Below are positions 37,314 through 46,783 of a DNA stretch of 64,000 bases, one piece after another. The notes under the pieces were generated by a model. The model did no database searches. It had not been told where the DNA came from and worked only from the letters and a program-made list of their open reading frames with translations. Position numbers and translations under genes: made by a program. Positions within the stretch are counted from its first letter, which is position 1; each line of letters opens with the position of its first letter. This DNA is from Paracidovorax oryzae ATCC 19882 (GTDB taxonomy: Bacteria; Pseudomonadota; Gammaproteobacteria; Burkholderiales; Burkholderiaceae_C), in the NCBI RefSeq assembly GCF_000687165.1, contig NZ_JMKU01000007.1, positions 124,001 to 188,000 on the forward strand, in the 5' to 3' direction.

Positions 37314-37772
37314 TCAACGGCCGGTGGCGCCTCCGGCACCGCCGCCGCTGCCACCACCGCTGCCACCGGTACCGCCACCGCTGGAGCCACCGGCTCCGGT
37401 GCCGCCGGGCCCCATGCCCGAACCGCCGGCACCGCTGCCCGTTCCCGTACCGGAACCGCCCGAACCGTTGCTGCCGGCACCGCCGCTTCCCGGTGTGCCG
37501 CCGCTGCCGCCCGAGCCAGTGCCGGAGCTTCCGGAGCCGCTGCCGGAATGCGCGCCGCCGGAACTGCGGCCATCCGAATGGGCCCCGGAGCGCTTGCTGG
37601 CGCCGCTGGCCCGGGGGGACGGGACATCGGCGGTGCCGCCACCCATGGCGCCGCCGGAAGACCCGCCCGACGTCTGCGCCTGCGCCAGCGGGGCGCCCAT
37701 CAGCACCGCGCCCGAGATCAGCGCGCCGGCGCAGTACTGCAGCGTCTTGCGCACCTGTGGATTCCTGTTCAT
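37314..37772 (-). CDS. Secreted Ser/Gly-rich low-complexity protein
   Basis: A 152-residue protein with a signal peptide (YCAGALISGAVLMGAPLAQAQ, cleavage near residue 33). The mature chain is almost entirely Gly, Ser, Thr and Ala repeats (SGSGSGSSGTGSGG pattern), so it is disordered. The ATG at 37772 has AAGGAG 8 bases upstream. Function is unknown. Small Gly-rich exported proteins of this type are common in the Comamonadaceae and may be stress- or surface-related. The mirror frame encodes Pro repeats and is a shadow. Confidence 0.7.
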   Translation of the reverse strand: MNRNPQVRKTLQYCAGALISGAVLMGAPLAQAQTSGGSSGGAMGGGTADVPSPRASGASKRSGAHSDGRSSGGAHSGSGSGSSGTGSGGSGGTPGSGGAGSNGSGGSGTGTGSGAGGSGMGPGGTGAGGSSGGGTGGSGGGSGGGAGGATGR

Positions 37773-38258
37773 GGATGACTCTCCTTGTGTCGTGGTTGAG
37801 GACTGCAGGCCGTGCGCTTCCGGAGGGAAGCGTGGCAGTGGCAGCGACCGCTGCGGCTTGCCGGGCCTGGACGCCAGCTTCCTCCTGCGCCGGCTCGGCC
37901 GTTTGTAGGAATCGCAGCGAATATCCACGAGCACGGCAAATGCGGTTCACGGAAGTTGCAGCGACTGCACGTCTGGCATCGGAACGTGACCATCGCGATG
38001 CGCACCGGCGCGCCCTCCTACGCACGCGAGGGCGTCAGTCTCTGCGTACGCTGCACCGGAACACGCGCAGCAGCCCCGGTGTTCTGCCGTAACATACATG
38101 CGGCGCGGGCGCCTCTGCAGCCCCCGCGGCGACGGGAGGCAGATGCATCCGGCCACAGGGCCGCGGCCACCTTCCGGTGCCGCGCAGGTCCGATCCACCG
38201 CACGGCATGTGCCCTCCGGGCATGGCAGCCGGCACCGTCTCCATCTTTCGAAGAACCC
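37773..38258. other. Intergenic region upstream of the IclR regulator
   Basis: About 485 bases between two divergent genes. Open frames cross it on both strands, but their translations are Arg/Cys-rich and start without ribosome sites, so I call none. TAACAT near 38090 is a weak -10 candidate toward the regulator. No clear operator palindrome or RNA gene was recognised. Confidence 0.45.
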
Positions 38259-38999
38259 ATGAACAGCCTGCGCCGAATGCTCGCCGTGCTCGACCTATTT
38301 CGCCCGGAACAGCCGGTGATCGACGTCGATACCATCTGCCGGGAACTGGACTACACCCCCGCGAGCGCGTACCGCTACCTGCGCGAACTCGGCGACGTGG
38401 GGCTGCTGGTGAGGCTGCCGCGCGGCTATGCGCTGGGCCCCCGGATCATCGCGCTGGAGCGGCAGATGACCGACTACGACCCGATGCTGGTGCGCAGCCG
38501 CGACCTCATCGACCGGCTGGTGAAGGAAACCCAGCTGGACGCGCTGATCAGCGAGTTGTATGGCGACGTGGTGATCAACGTGCTGCTGCAGCGCGGCAGC
38601 GATGCCGCGCCGGCGGACAGCGGGCGCGGCAAGCCCATCGACCTGTTCCACAGCGCGACGGCCCGCGTGGTGCTGGCCTATCTCTCGCCGCGGCAGATCC
38701 GCCGCATCTACGACGCGCATGCGGCCGGGCCCGAACTGGAGCATGTCGGCCTGCAGTGGAAGGATTTCTCCAAGAGCCTGCTGGCGATCCGCAAGCAGGG
38801 CTATTGCATCAGCGAGGGAGAGCTGCACCCCGAGCGCATCGGCATCGCGGCGCCGGTGTTCGACGAAAAGCAGCGCGTGCTGGGCAGCATCACGCTGGTG
38901 GGACGCAGCGAGCGCTTCAAGGCCTTCCAGGAAGGCTTCCTGTGCAAGCTCGTTACCGAGGCTGCGGCCGAGCTGACCGAGCGCATCGCCCGGCAATGA
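38259..38999 (+). CDS. IclR family transcriptional regulator
   Basis: A 246-residue IclR-type regulator. The N-terminal winged helix covers about residues 1-65 (LAVLDLFRPEQ; ICRELDYTPASAYRYLRELGDVGLLVRL). The C-terminal effector domain includes LFHSATARVVLAYLS and RKQGYCISEGELHPERIGIAAPVF, the usual conserved blocks. The ATG at 38259 is the first that gives the family N-terminus. It converges on the aminotransferase gene at 39084, 84 bases away. It may control the permease/chemoreceptor/aminotransferase set, but no operator was identified. Confidence 0.92.
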   Translation: MNSLRRMLAVLDLFRPEQPVIDVDTICRELDYTPASAYRYLRELGDVGLLVRLPRGYALGPRIIALERQMTDYDPMLVRSRDLIDRLVKETQLDALISELYGDVVINVLLQRGSDAAPADSGRGKPIDLFHSATARVVLAYLSPRQIRRIYDAHAAGPELEHVGLQWKDFSKSLLAIRKQGYCISEGELHPERIGIAAPVFDEKQRVLGSITLVGRSERFKAFQEGFLCKLVTEAAAELTERIARQ

Positions 39000-39083
39000 G
39001 GCGCGGCCGCTCCCTGGCCGCGGCCGCGGCCGCCGGCATCCTCCCCACCAGGCCGGGAGGACCACCGGCGGCCCGCACGGCGT

Positions 39084-40454
39084 TCAGAGCGACGCCAGCC
39101 CCCGGCCGAAGACGTCCAGCGCCTTGAACAGCAGCGAGCGCGGCACGGTGAGGGATGGCATGACGCGCATCACGTTGGTGTAGCGGCCGCACGGTACCAT
39201 CAGCACGCCGTGGCTCAGCACGTAGCCCATGAGGCGGCCCAGCTTCTCGCCGGTCAGCGGGGCCCTCGTGGCTTGGTCTTCGACCAGTTCGATGCCGATC
39301 ATCAGCCCGCGCCCGCGCACTTCGCCCACATAGGGGCTGTTGAAGCCGCGGATGTACTCCTGCGCCTCCAGGCCCACATCGTGGGCGCGCTGGACCAGGT
39401 TCAGTTCCGGGTCCTGCAGCAGGCGGATGTTGGTGAGCGCCACGGCAGCGGAGAGGGCGTTGGCCGCGAAGGTGTTGGGAGCGGAGCCGTCCGGGATCTT
39501 CGCGGCGAGGTCCGAGCGCATGACCAGGCCGGCCATGGGCACGTCGCCGCCCATGCCCTTGCCGAAGGTCAGCATGTCGGGCTTCACGCCGGAGTGCTCC
39601 ACGGCCCACATCTTTCCGGTGCGTCCCGCGCCGCACTGCACCTCGTCCACGATGAGCAGCGCGCCGCTGCGATCGCAGGCCTTGCGCAGCAGTTGCAGGA
39701 ATTCCGGCGCCGGGGGCACGTAGCCTCCCTCGCCCTGCACGGGCTCGACGATCACCGCGGCAACGTCGTCGGCGGCGGTGTACGGGGTGTTGAGCAGGTA
39801 GTCGATGTACTCGCCCGCGATCTGCTCGGCGCTCTTGTGCGTGGTGTCGAAGGGGAAACGGTAGGCATACGGATAGGGCGCATGGATCACGCCACCCATG
39901 AAGGGGCCGTAGCCCTTGCGGTAGGCCGTGCCTGTGGTGAGCGCGTTGGATGCCTGCCAGATGCCGTGGTAGCCGCCGTGGAAGGCCACGATCTGGTGGC
40001 GGCCTGTGACGCGCCGGGCGAATTTCACGGCCGCTTCCAGGGCGTCGCTTCCGCTTTGCGTGAAGAAGGTGATGCAGTCGCCGCGCAGGCCGTCAGGCGC
40101 GATTTCGGAGATCTTCGCCGCCAGTTCGGTGCGCCGCGTGTTGTTCACTTCCATGGCGTGCATCAGGTCGCCCGCCTGCTGCTGCATGGTCTTCACCACC
40201 TCCGGATGGCAGCGGCCCACGCTGCTCACGCCGACACCGGCGGACAGGTCCACGAAGACGTTGCCGTCGGGGTCCTTGAAGGTCACGCCGAAAGCGCGGT
40301 CCATCACCACGGGCATGCGGCCGCCGCCGCGCGCCATCGATTCCGTGCGCGCGGACAGGTCCAGCGCTTCGGCCGCCTTCGGGCCGGGAAAGGCGGTGGA
40401 CACCATCTTCGGGGCATCGGCAAAGTTCAGTGCTTCCAGTTCAGCTTCAGTCAT
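39084..40454 (-). CDS. Class III PLP-dependent aminotransferase (4-aminobutyrate/diamine type)
   Basis: A 456-residue class III transaminase. Motifs are GSDALEAAVKFAR in the cofactor phosphate region, FHGGYHG, VIVEPVQGEGGY, DEVQCGAGRTG and the PLP lysine in LTFGKGMGG (near residue 290). It transfers an amino group from an omega-amino acid or amine to a keto acid in the cytoplasm. It is third in the order permease, chemoreceptor, aminotransferase on the minus strand, 142 bases after the chemoreceptor. The ATG at 40454 begins the recognisable protein; the ribosome site (AAAAGG) is weak and rather distant. Confidence 0.9.
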   Translation of the reverse strand: MTEAELEALNFADAPKMVSTAFPGPKAAEALDLSARTESMARGGGRMPVVMDRAFGVTFKDPDGNVFVDLSAGVGVSSVGRCHPEVVKTMQQQAGDLMHAMEVNNTRRTELAAKISEIAPDGLRGDCITFFTQSGSDALEAAVKFARRVTGRHQIVAFHGGYHGIWQASNALTTGTAYRKGYGPFMGGVIHAPYPYAYRFPFDTTHKSAEQIAGEYIDYLLNTPYTAADDVAAVIVEPVQGEGGYVPPAPEFLQLLRKACDRSGALLIVDEVQCGAGRTGKMWAVEHSGVKPDMLTFGKGMGGDVPMAGLVMRSDLAAKIPDGSAPNTFAANALSAAVALTNIRLLQDPELNLVQRAHDVGLEAQEYIRGFNSPYVGEVRGRGLMIGIELVEDQATRAPLTGEKLGRLMGYVLSHGVLMVPCGRYTNVMRVMPSLTVPRSLLFKALDVFGRGLASL

Positions 40455-40596
40455 AAAAACGTACCTTTTTGCGTATCTGCGGGATGGCGTGCGGCGGATG
40501 CGCCGCACACCGTGGAGCGCCAGGTGATGGTCATCCAAGCCGCGGAAGACGGGTTAGCCGGAATCGGCAACCGGAATGCAGCCTGTTTCGGCGGCG

Positions 40597-42171
40597 CTAT
40601 GCCTCGCGTTCCAGCGTGAAGGAGCGGACCACGCCGGCGAGGCGGGCGGACTGGTCGCTGAGGCTGCCCGCGGCAGCGGCGGCTTCCTCCACCAGCGCGG
40701 CGTTCTGCTGGGTCGCGTGGTCGATCGAGCCCATGGCCTCCGCGACCCGCACGATGTCCTGGTTCTGCGCGCGGCTGGCGTCGTCGATGCCGGCGGCCCG
40801 CTGCGCGATGCCCGCGACGTGGCGCACGACCGCCTCCATGGTGGCGCCCGCGCCCTGCACGAGCCGCGATCCCTCGTCCACCTGGAGCGCGCTGGCCTGA
40901 ACCAGCGCCTTGATGTCCCGGGCGGCGGCGGTGGCGCGCAGTGCCAGCGTGCGGACCTCTGCCGCCACGACGGCGAAGCCCCGGCCATGCTCCGCGGCGC
41001 GGGCGCCCTCCACCGCCGCATTCAGCGCGAGGATGTTGGTCTGCCGGGCGATGCCGTCGATCACGCCCGTGATGTCGGCGATGCTGCGCGCCCCGGTCGC
41101 GATCTCGCCCATCACCGCGACCACTTCACGCACGGCCGCACCGCCCTGTTGCGCGGCGATGCGAGCTTCCTCCACGAGCGCGGCGGTCTCGCCCGCCACC
41201 CGCGCGTTCTGACCGGACACGGCGGAGACCTGGTCCATGGCGGCAGCGGTCTGCCGCAGGCTGGAAGACTGCTCCTCGGTGCGGCGCGACAGATCCAGGT
41301 TGCCCGAGGCGATCTGCGACGCACCGATCGCGATGGATTCGCTGCTCTCGCGCACCTGGCGGACGATGCCCGCGAGGCTTTCCGCCATGCGCTGCAGTGC
41401 GCCCAGCAACTGGCCCGCCTCGTCGCCGCGCCGGGTCTCCGTGCGCACGCTGAGATCGCCGCGCGCCACCGTCGAGGCCAGCGCCAGGGCCTCGGAGAGG
41501 GGGCCGGTGATCGAGCGCGTCAGCACCACGGCGATGCCCGCGGCCAGCGCCAGGGCCGCAGCGGCCAGGACCGCCATGGCCGCCTGGGCGAGCCGCGCCG
41601 TGCGCAGAGCGTCGGCGCCGAACTGCACCATGCCGTCCGCCTGGGCCCTGCCGAAGCGTTCGATGGCGGCCAGGTAGGCCTGCTGCGCCGGAAGCATGTG
41701 CTGCACCAGGAAAACCCCGCCTTCGTCCAGGCTCTGCGCCAGCACCAGCCGGGATAGTTCGGTCTTGCGCGAGGCGTAGGCCTTGCGGAGCTCCAGCACG
41801 CCATCCAGCGTCTGCAGCCCCTGTTCCGCTGCGTCCGGCATGTCCTGCAGCGCGCGGACCGCACCGTCGATGGCGCGGTCCGCGGCATCGACCTTGTTCA
41901 TTTCTGCACGCACCGCCTCCAGGTCGGTGGCGATGAGTGCCGTGCGCAGCGCGATGGCCTGCGCGTGCACCGCGTTCTCGATGGCGTGTGCCTGGGCCAC
42001 CCTGGCATATCGGTCGTCCACGATGCGCTCGGTATTGGCCGAGACCGCGGCCATCCGCTCGATGCCCACGGCCGCGAGGGCCATCAGCAGCGCGATCACC
42101 GCGCCGAAGCCGAGGCCGAGCCGGGCCCCGATCCGCATGTCGTTCATCCAGCGCATGCCGGTACCTGCCAT
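40597..42171 (-). CDS. Methyl-accepting chemotaxis protein
   Basis: A 524-residue chemoreceptor. It has an N-terminal membrane helix ([19 protein letters not shown]), a periplasmic four-helix-bundle ligand domain of about 150 residues ([28 protein letters not shown]-like region), a second membrane helix near residues 190-215 ([21 protein letters not shown]), a HAMP linker, and a long cytoplasmic coiled coil with the signalling tip [20 protein letters not shown]. Methylation-type segments such as [19 protein letters not shown] flank the tip. No C-terminal CheR pentapeptide is present. It lies 15 bases after the amino-acid permease, so it probably senses that permease's substrate or a related one. 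In-frame ATGs at 42156 and 42147 are alternative starts. Confidence 0.93.
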   Translation of the reverse strand: MAGTGMRWMNDMRIGARLGLGFGAVIALLMALAAVGIERMAAVSANTERIVDDRYARVAQAHAIENAVHAQAIALRTALIATDLEAVRAEMNKVDAADRAIDGAVRALQDMPDAAEQGLQTLDGVLELRKAYASRKTELSRLVLAQSLDEGGVFLVQHMLPAQQAYLAAIERFGRAQADGMVQFGADALRTARLAQAAMAVLAAAALALAAGIAVVLTRSITGPLSEALALASTVARGDLSVRTETRRGDEAGQLLGALQRMAESLAGIVRQVRESSESIAIGASQIASGNLDLSRRTEEQSSSLRQTAAAMDQVSAVSGQNARVAGETAALVEEARIAAQQGGAAVREVVAVMGEIATGARSIADITGVIDGIARQTNILALNAAVEGARAAEHGRGFAVVAAEVRTLALRATAAARDIKALVQASALQVDEGSRLVQGAGATMEAVVRHVAGIAQRAAGIDDASRAQNQDIVRVAEAMGSIDHATQQNAALVEEAAAAAGSLSDQSARLAGVVRSFTLEREA

Positions 42172-42186
42172 CGGACGGGCTGCGGG

Positions 42187-43659
42187 CTATGCCCGGTCCT
42201 GGCCCAGGTTCGCGAAGCGGCCGGGCTCGCGCCGCCGCAGCCGCCTGGCGGCCAACAGGCCCAGCAGCGCCGCCACCGGCACCGCGCCCACGAGCACGAT
42301 GGACGCGCGGGGGCTGGCGCCCGTCAGGACGTGGAAGTTCGCCACCGCGAGCGCCAGCACCGCGCACAGGCCCAGGCAGGCCAGCAGCGGCAGCACCAGC
42401 ACGCGCAGGCGGCCGTGGCCGCGTGGCCGGCCATGGAAGAACGCGATCACTGCGGCGGCAGTGCACACCATCAGGGCCAGTACGCAGACCGATGCGAGGT
42501 TGCTGAGCCAGGAGAACACCGACAGCACCGGGTCCGCACCGGCCACCGCGAAGCCGATCACCACCACCGCGCACAGTGCGGTCTGCAGCAGCGAGGCGAC
42601 GTGCGGGCTCTTGTACTCAGGGTGCGTGCGGCCCAGGACCGCAGGCAGAAGGCCCTCGCGGCCCATGGAATAGAAATAGCGCGCCGTGGAGTTGTGGAAC
42701 GCGATCAGGCCCGCGTAGATGCTGACGATGAACATGCCGCGCAGCACCAGGGTGAGCTGCGGCCCGCCGTACTGGTCGGAGAGCAGGTAGAGGAAGTTGG
42801 TCGGGTCTTCCAGCGCCGCGATGGACGCCACGACCCTGTCGCTGCCCGCGCCGATCACGAGGCACCACAGCGAGAACGAGTAGAAGCAGCCCACCAGCAG
42901 CAGCGCCGCATAGGTGGCGACAGGAATGCTGCGCCGCGGATCCTTGGCCTCTTCGCTGTAGATCGTGGTGGCCTCGAAGCCGATGAAGGCGGCGAAGCAG
43001 AACAGCAGGCCGATGAAGGGATTGCCGCCCGAGATGGCCTGCGGCGTGTAGGAACGCAGGTGGATGCCGTCGGCACCGCCGTGCGCGAGGATCAGCACGT
43101 CCAGGCACAGCACGACGACGTACTCGGCCACCACGAAACCCGCGAGCATCTTCGCGGAGAAATCGATCTGGTGGTATCCGAAATAGGCCACCGAGGCCAT
43201 GGCCGCCAGCGCACACGACCACCACGGCAACTGCCACCCGGACAGCGCGTGGATCGCCTCCGAGGTCACCGCTCCCAGCAGGCCGTACAGGCCGAACTGC
43301 AGTACGACGTAGCCGAGGATGGCCACCATCGCCACTGCCCCGCCCGCGTAGCCGCCCAGGCCGCGCGCCACCATCGAGTAGAAGCCGCCCGCGCTGGTGA
43401 CGCAGGTGGCCATGGCGGTGTAGCCCGCCGCGAACATGAGCAGCAGCGCCAGCGCCACCAGCACCAGCGCGGGTGTTCCCGCCCCGTTGCCCAGCATGAT
43501 GCCGATCGGGAAGCCCCCGGCCACCACGCTCAGCGGGCTGGCGGCGGAGATCACGAGCAGCGTGATGACTCCTGCGCCGAGCGTCGATCTCCGCAGGCCC
43601 GTCGAGGAGGGCGTACCGGCCTGCTGCGCTCCGGTCACTTGGGGGTCTGTCCATTCCAT
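42187..43659 (-). CDS. APC superfamily amino acid/amine permease
   Basis: A 490-residue transporter with about 12 hydrophobic helices. TM1 contains GLRRSTLGAGVITLLVISAASPLSVVAGG, typical of APC family substrate-binding unwound helices. GFEATTIYSEEAKDPRRSIP near residue 230 is the family's TM6 and following loop. It should import an amino acid or amine. Encoded directly upstream of a chemoreceptor and then a class III aminotransferase, it supports a capture-and-use set for one nitrogen compound. An AraC-type regulator gene lies 280 bases upstream on the same strand. Confidence 0.92.
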   Translation of the reverse strand: MEWTDPQVTGAQQAGTPSSTGLRRSTLGAGVITLLVISAASPLSVVAGGFPIGIMLGNGAGTPALVLVALALLLMFAAGYTAMATCVTSAGGFYSMVARGLGGYAGGAVAMVAILGYVVLQFGLYGLLGAVTSEAIHALSGWQLPWWSCALAAMASVAYFGYHQIDFSAKMLAGFVVAEYVVVLCLDVLILAHGGADGIHLRSYTPQAISGGNPFIGLLFCFAAFIGFEATTIYSEEAKDPRRSIPVATYAALLLVGCFYSFSLWCLVIGAGSDRVVASIAALEDPTNFLYLLSDQYGGPQLTLVLRGMFIVSIYAGLIAFHNSTARYFYSMGREGLLPAVLGRTHPEYKSPHVASLLQTALCAVVVIGFAVAGADPVLSVFSWLSNLASVCVLALMVCTAAAVIAFFHGRPRGHGRLRVLVLPLLACLGLCAVLALAVANFHVLTGASPRASIVLVGAVPVAALLGLLAARRLRRREPGRFANLGQDRA

Positions 43660-43939
43660 ACGTTCATCTCCGTGCTCGGCGTGTCATGTCGGGACCCGGA
43701 CGCCGCGCGAAGAGCGCAAGCCGGGCCCGGGCCGAAGCAGGCGCAGTCTAAGAACGGCAGGCCGCAGGACGATATCCCGGATCGGCAAGCCGGCGCGATG
43801 GGCCGCGGCGCGGCACGGGCCCGGCATCCATGCAGGGAGTGCGGTGCCGCGGCTGCGCGGCCGGCACGCGCGGCAACCGCTCCGCTCCCGCAGCAACGGG
43901 TGCCAGCGTGCAACGGACAGGCGGGCTGGGGAGAGCTGC

Positions 43940-44908
43940 TCAGCTCGCCATCCGGCGCGCGTCGGCGCGGCGCGTCTGCGACGGCAGCTCGCCGAACAGC
44001 TCCTGGTACTCGGCGGCGAAGTGGCTCAGATGGAAGAACCCCCAGGCCGAGGCCGCGTCCCCGATGGACAGCTCCGACGCAGCGGTGGACATCAGCTTGC
44101 GGCGCACGCCATTGAGGCGCACCGAGCGCAGATAGTTCAGCGGGGTGGTTTCCGCCACCGTGCGGAAGCTGTTCTGCACCGTGCGGCGGCTCACGTGAAG
44201 GCGCTCGCACAGGTCCATGACGCTGGGCACGTTGACCGCGTCGGACATCGCGAGCCGATGGCACTTTTCCACGATGAAACTGTGCGTGGAACTGCCGTGG
44301 CGCTGGGCGCGGTCGCAGGCGGGATCGGTGACGAGCCGCAGCATTTCCTCGAGCATGGCCTGCTCCAGCGCCTGCGGCGGCTCTCCCTGCGGCGGCACGC
44401 CCGCATCGCCGGAAGCCATGGCCCTCGAGAAGATCGCGAGCAGCCGGCGGCGCGCCTCCTCGAGCCGCTGCTGCGGCACCTTGATCACCGGCTGCCGCAG
44501 CAGCATGCCGATCTCCTGCTCCCACGGCGTGTCCGCGAGGGCCTGGTCGAAAAACGACTGCTCGAACGTGATGGCCAGCAGGTCCATGCCCATGGGCATG
44601 TGGAACATGAACTCCTCGCCACCCCGCAGCACGAAGATGCTCTTGTCGTCCGCCTCCCGGCCCTGCATGCGGATGGAACCGGGAATGGCGATGGGCACGG
44701 CAAAGCACAGCTTGCCGCGGGGCGCCTCGCCATGCTGCACCACGCGCTGGTTGATGTGCTCGCGGAAGACATGGCAGCGCGCACTGTTCAACTGGATGAG
44801 CGAACTCTCCAACGCCCCCGCCGTGATCTGGCTGTAGGTCTGGTGCCATTCGCGCACTGCAGATGCATGCACATGGATATCTTGAAACCGATCGATCGAC
44901 TGATTCAT
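43940..44908 (-). CDS. AraC family transcriptional regulator (EutR-like)
   Basis: A 322-residue regulator. The N-terminal 200 residues resemble the AraC-binding-like domain of EutR-type regulators (SSLIQLNSARCHVFREHINQ; GEEFMFHMPMGMDLLAITFE). The C-terminal AraC DNA-binding domain is at about 220-320 (MDLCERLHVSRRTVQNSFRTV; GFFHLSHFAAEYQELFGELPS). The ATG at 44908 is chosen as the start of recognisable protein. It is divergent from the aldehyde dehydrogenase/cytochrome b/DUF1329 operon and is its probable regulator. It also sits 280 bases upstream of the permease gene on the same strand, so either target is possible. Confidence 0.9.
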   Translation of the reverse strand: MNQSIDRFQDIHVHASAVREWHQTYSQITAGALESSLIQLNSARCHVFREHINQRVVQHGEAPRGKLCFAVPIAIPGSIRMQGREADDKSIFVLRGGEEFMFHMPMGMDLLAITFEQSFFDQALADTPWEQEIGMLLRQPVIKVPQQRLEEARRRLLAIFSRAMASGDAGVPPQGEPPQALEQAMLEEMLRLVTDPACDRAQRHGSSTHSFIVEKCHRLAMSDAVNVPSVMDLCERLHVSRRTVQNSFRTVAETTPLNYLRSVRLNGVRRKLMSTAASELSIGDAASAWGFFHLSHFAAEYQELFGELPSQTRRADARRMAS

Positions 44909-45278
44909 GGTCTGGCGGAACCTCTTGCGCGGGCGCGACCCGCGGATGCAGGCCTGACGGCTTTGCCACATTGCAAGAATTGTGCAAGCGCCTTTTCCCA
45001 CATACAGCCGGGAAAACCCCGCACATGCACGTTGCCGGTGCATCACGCACCACATCGTGGCCTCGGGGATGAGGCTGTGCCCCCTTCTGGAGGCCGCCGC
45101 AGGCCGGCGAACCGGCCTGCGCAAGCATGCGTTGCGGCGAATGCAGTTGCTGATTTGGGCTAACGCGGCCGGGAAGCCGAACCCGAAACTTCCGCCACCG
45201 TCGCACAGTGCAGCCGCTTCACCCAGGAGCACTTCCCGCGATGACCGTTTCCCGCCATTGCACAACACACACCGCCAC
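44909..45278. promoter_or_regulatory. Divergent control region with a palindromic site and a strong hairpin
   Basis: A 370-base spacer between the AraC regulator and the aldehyde dehydrogenase operon. Two structured elements stand out. One is the inverted repeat TTGCA (44971-44975), seven bases, TGCAA (44983-44987), a candidate regulator site. The other is a perfect 10-bp hairpin CGCAGGCCGG (45098-45107), loop CGAA, CCGGCCTGCG (45112-45121). No good sigma-70 promoter was recognised, and the aldehyde dehydrogenase start lacks an obvious Shine-Dalgarno sequence. Confidence 0.55.
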
Positions 45279-46736
45279 ATGCCCATGAACCACTCCTTGA
45301 AGCACTACATCAACGGCGCCCCCGCAGAAGCCTCCGACGGAGGCAGGATGGCGCTGGTGGATCCCGTGAACGAGCAGGAATACGCGACGGCGGCGCTCGG
45401 TACCGCCGAAGACATCCGGCGCGCCGTTGCGGCAGCCCACGCCCAGTTGCACGGCGGAGCCTGGAGCAGGCTCGGCGGGGCCCAGCGTGCGCGCCTGCTG
45501 CTGCGCCTGGCAGACCTCGTGGAGCGCGACACGGAACTGCTGGCCGACATGGATGCGCACGCCATCGGCCGCTCACCCATGGAGCCGCGCATGATGGACG
45601 TGCCCAATGCCGTGTCGCACCTGCGCGCGGCGGCGGGCTGGGCGAACCAGCTCGAGGGACGCACCATCCCGACCAGCGGGTACATGGGCATGCGCACGCT
45701 CTCCTATACCTTGCGCGAGCCGGTGGGCGTGGTGGGCGCCATCGTTCCCTGGAACTCGCCGCTGATGATTACCACGTGGAAACTGGCCGCCCTGCTCGCG
45801 GCCGGCTGCACCGTGGTGGTGAAGCCGTCGGAAGAAACGCCCCAGTCCGCACTGCACCTGGCCGCGCTGTGCAAGGAAGCCGGTTTCCCCGACGGCGTGG
45901 TCAACGTGGTGACGGGCTACGGTGCCGTGGTGGGCCGCGCGCTGTGCGAGCACCCCGACGTCGCCAAGATCAGCTTCACCGGCAGCCCCGAGGCCGGCCG
46001 GGCGATCCAGCAGGTCGCCGGAGCCTCGTTCAAGCGCGTGACCCTGGAGCTGGGCGGCAAGAGCGCACAGATCGTTTTCGACGATGCCTCGTTCGAGCAG
46101 GCGCTGCGCGGCTGCGCGCTGGGCCTGTTCGTGAACCAGGGCCAGGTCTGCGCCGCGGGCTCGCGCATCCTGGTGCAGCGCGGCCTGGCGCAGCGCTTCG
46201 CGGCCGCGCTGGCCGAGGCCGCCGATGCCGTGGCAGTGGGCGATCCGCGCCAGCCGGGCGTGCAGATGGGCCCCGTGGCGAAGAAGGCGCAGTTCGAGCG
46301 CGTCAATCGCTACATCCGCATCGGTCTGGAGGAAGGCGCCGAACTGCTCGCGGGCGGCGTCTCGTCGCCCGACAAGGGCTGGTTCGTGAAGCCCACGATC
46401 TTCGCCAACGCGACCAACGCCATGACCATCGCGCGCGAAGAGATCTTCGGCCCGGTGGGCACGGTGATCCCGTTCGACACGGACGAGGAAGCGATCGCGC
46501 TGGCCAACGATTCCAGCTACGGCCTCGCGGCCACGGTGTGGACGAACGACCTGGCGCGCGCGCATCGCGTCGCCGCTGCGGTGCGCGTCGGTGCCGTCGG
46601 GGTCAATTGCTGGAGCCCGCTGGAGGCCAACCTGCCATGGGGCGGCGTGAAGGACAGCGGCATCGGGCGCGAGGGCGGGCTGGCCGGCGCCCTCGCCTAC
46701 ACCGAAGAGAAGGTCATCACCATCCTGCTGCCCTGA
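45279..46736 (+). CDS. Aldehyde dehydrogenase, first gene of the DUF1329/DUF1302/MMPL operon
   Basis: A 485-residue ALDH with the full motif set: VPWNSPLMI, the Glu in ELGGKSAQI, the Cys in NQGQVCAAGS and EEIFGPVG. It oxidises an unidentified aldehyde in the cytoplasm. An ATG at 45285 (MNHSLKHY) is equally possible as the start, and neither has a clear ribosome site. It is followed at 47 bases by a cytochrome b561 gene and then by the envelope transport genes, and is divergent from an AraC regulator. The substrate is therefore probably the aldehyde form of whatever that operon handles, possibly a fatty or terpenoid aldehyde. That last point is inference. Confidence 0.92.
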   Translation: MPMNHSLKHYINGAPAEASDGGRMALVDPVNEQEYATAALGTAEDIRRAVAAAHAQLHGGAWSRLGGAQRARLLLRLADLVERDTELLADMDAHAIGRSPMEPRMMDVPNAVSHLRAAAGWANQLEGRTIPTSGYMGMRTLSYTLREPVGVVGAIVPWNSPLMITTWKLAALLAAGCTVVVKPSEETPQSALHLAALCKEAGFPDGVVNVVTGYGAVVGRALCEHPDVAKISFTGSPEAGRAIQQVAGASFKRVTLELGGKSAQIVFDDASFEQALRGCALGLFVNQGQVCAAGSRILVQRGLAQRFAAALAEAADAVAVGDPRQPGVQMGPVAKKAQFERVNRYIRIGLEEGAELLAGGVSSPDKGWFVKPTIFANATNAMTIAREEIFGPVGTVIPFDTDEEAIALANDSSYGLAATVWTNDLARAHRVAAAVRVGAVGVNCWSPLEANLPWGGVKDSGIGREGGLAGALAYTEEKVITILLP

Positions 46737-46783
46737 GCCGGCGGCAGTTCGGCCCCCCGACCTCCGTGCGAAAGAGATCCACC

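Noticed and set aside
37324-37908. Plus-strand frame giving a Pro-rich repeat protein
   Set aside because: Mirror of the minus-strand Gly/Ser-rich gene, which has a signal peptide and a ribosome site; the plus frame has neither.
37812-38258. In-frame extension upstream of the IclR regulator
   Set aside because: Arg/Ala/Cys-rich translation without homology signs; the family N-terminus begins at 38259.
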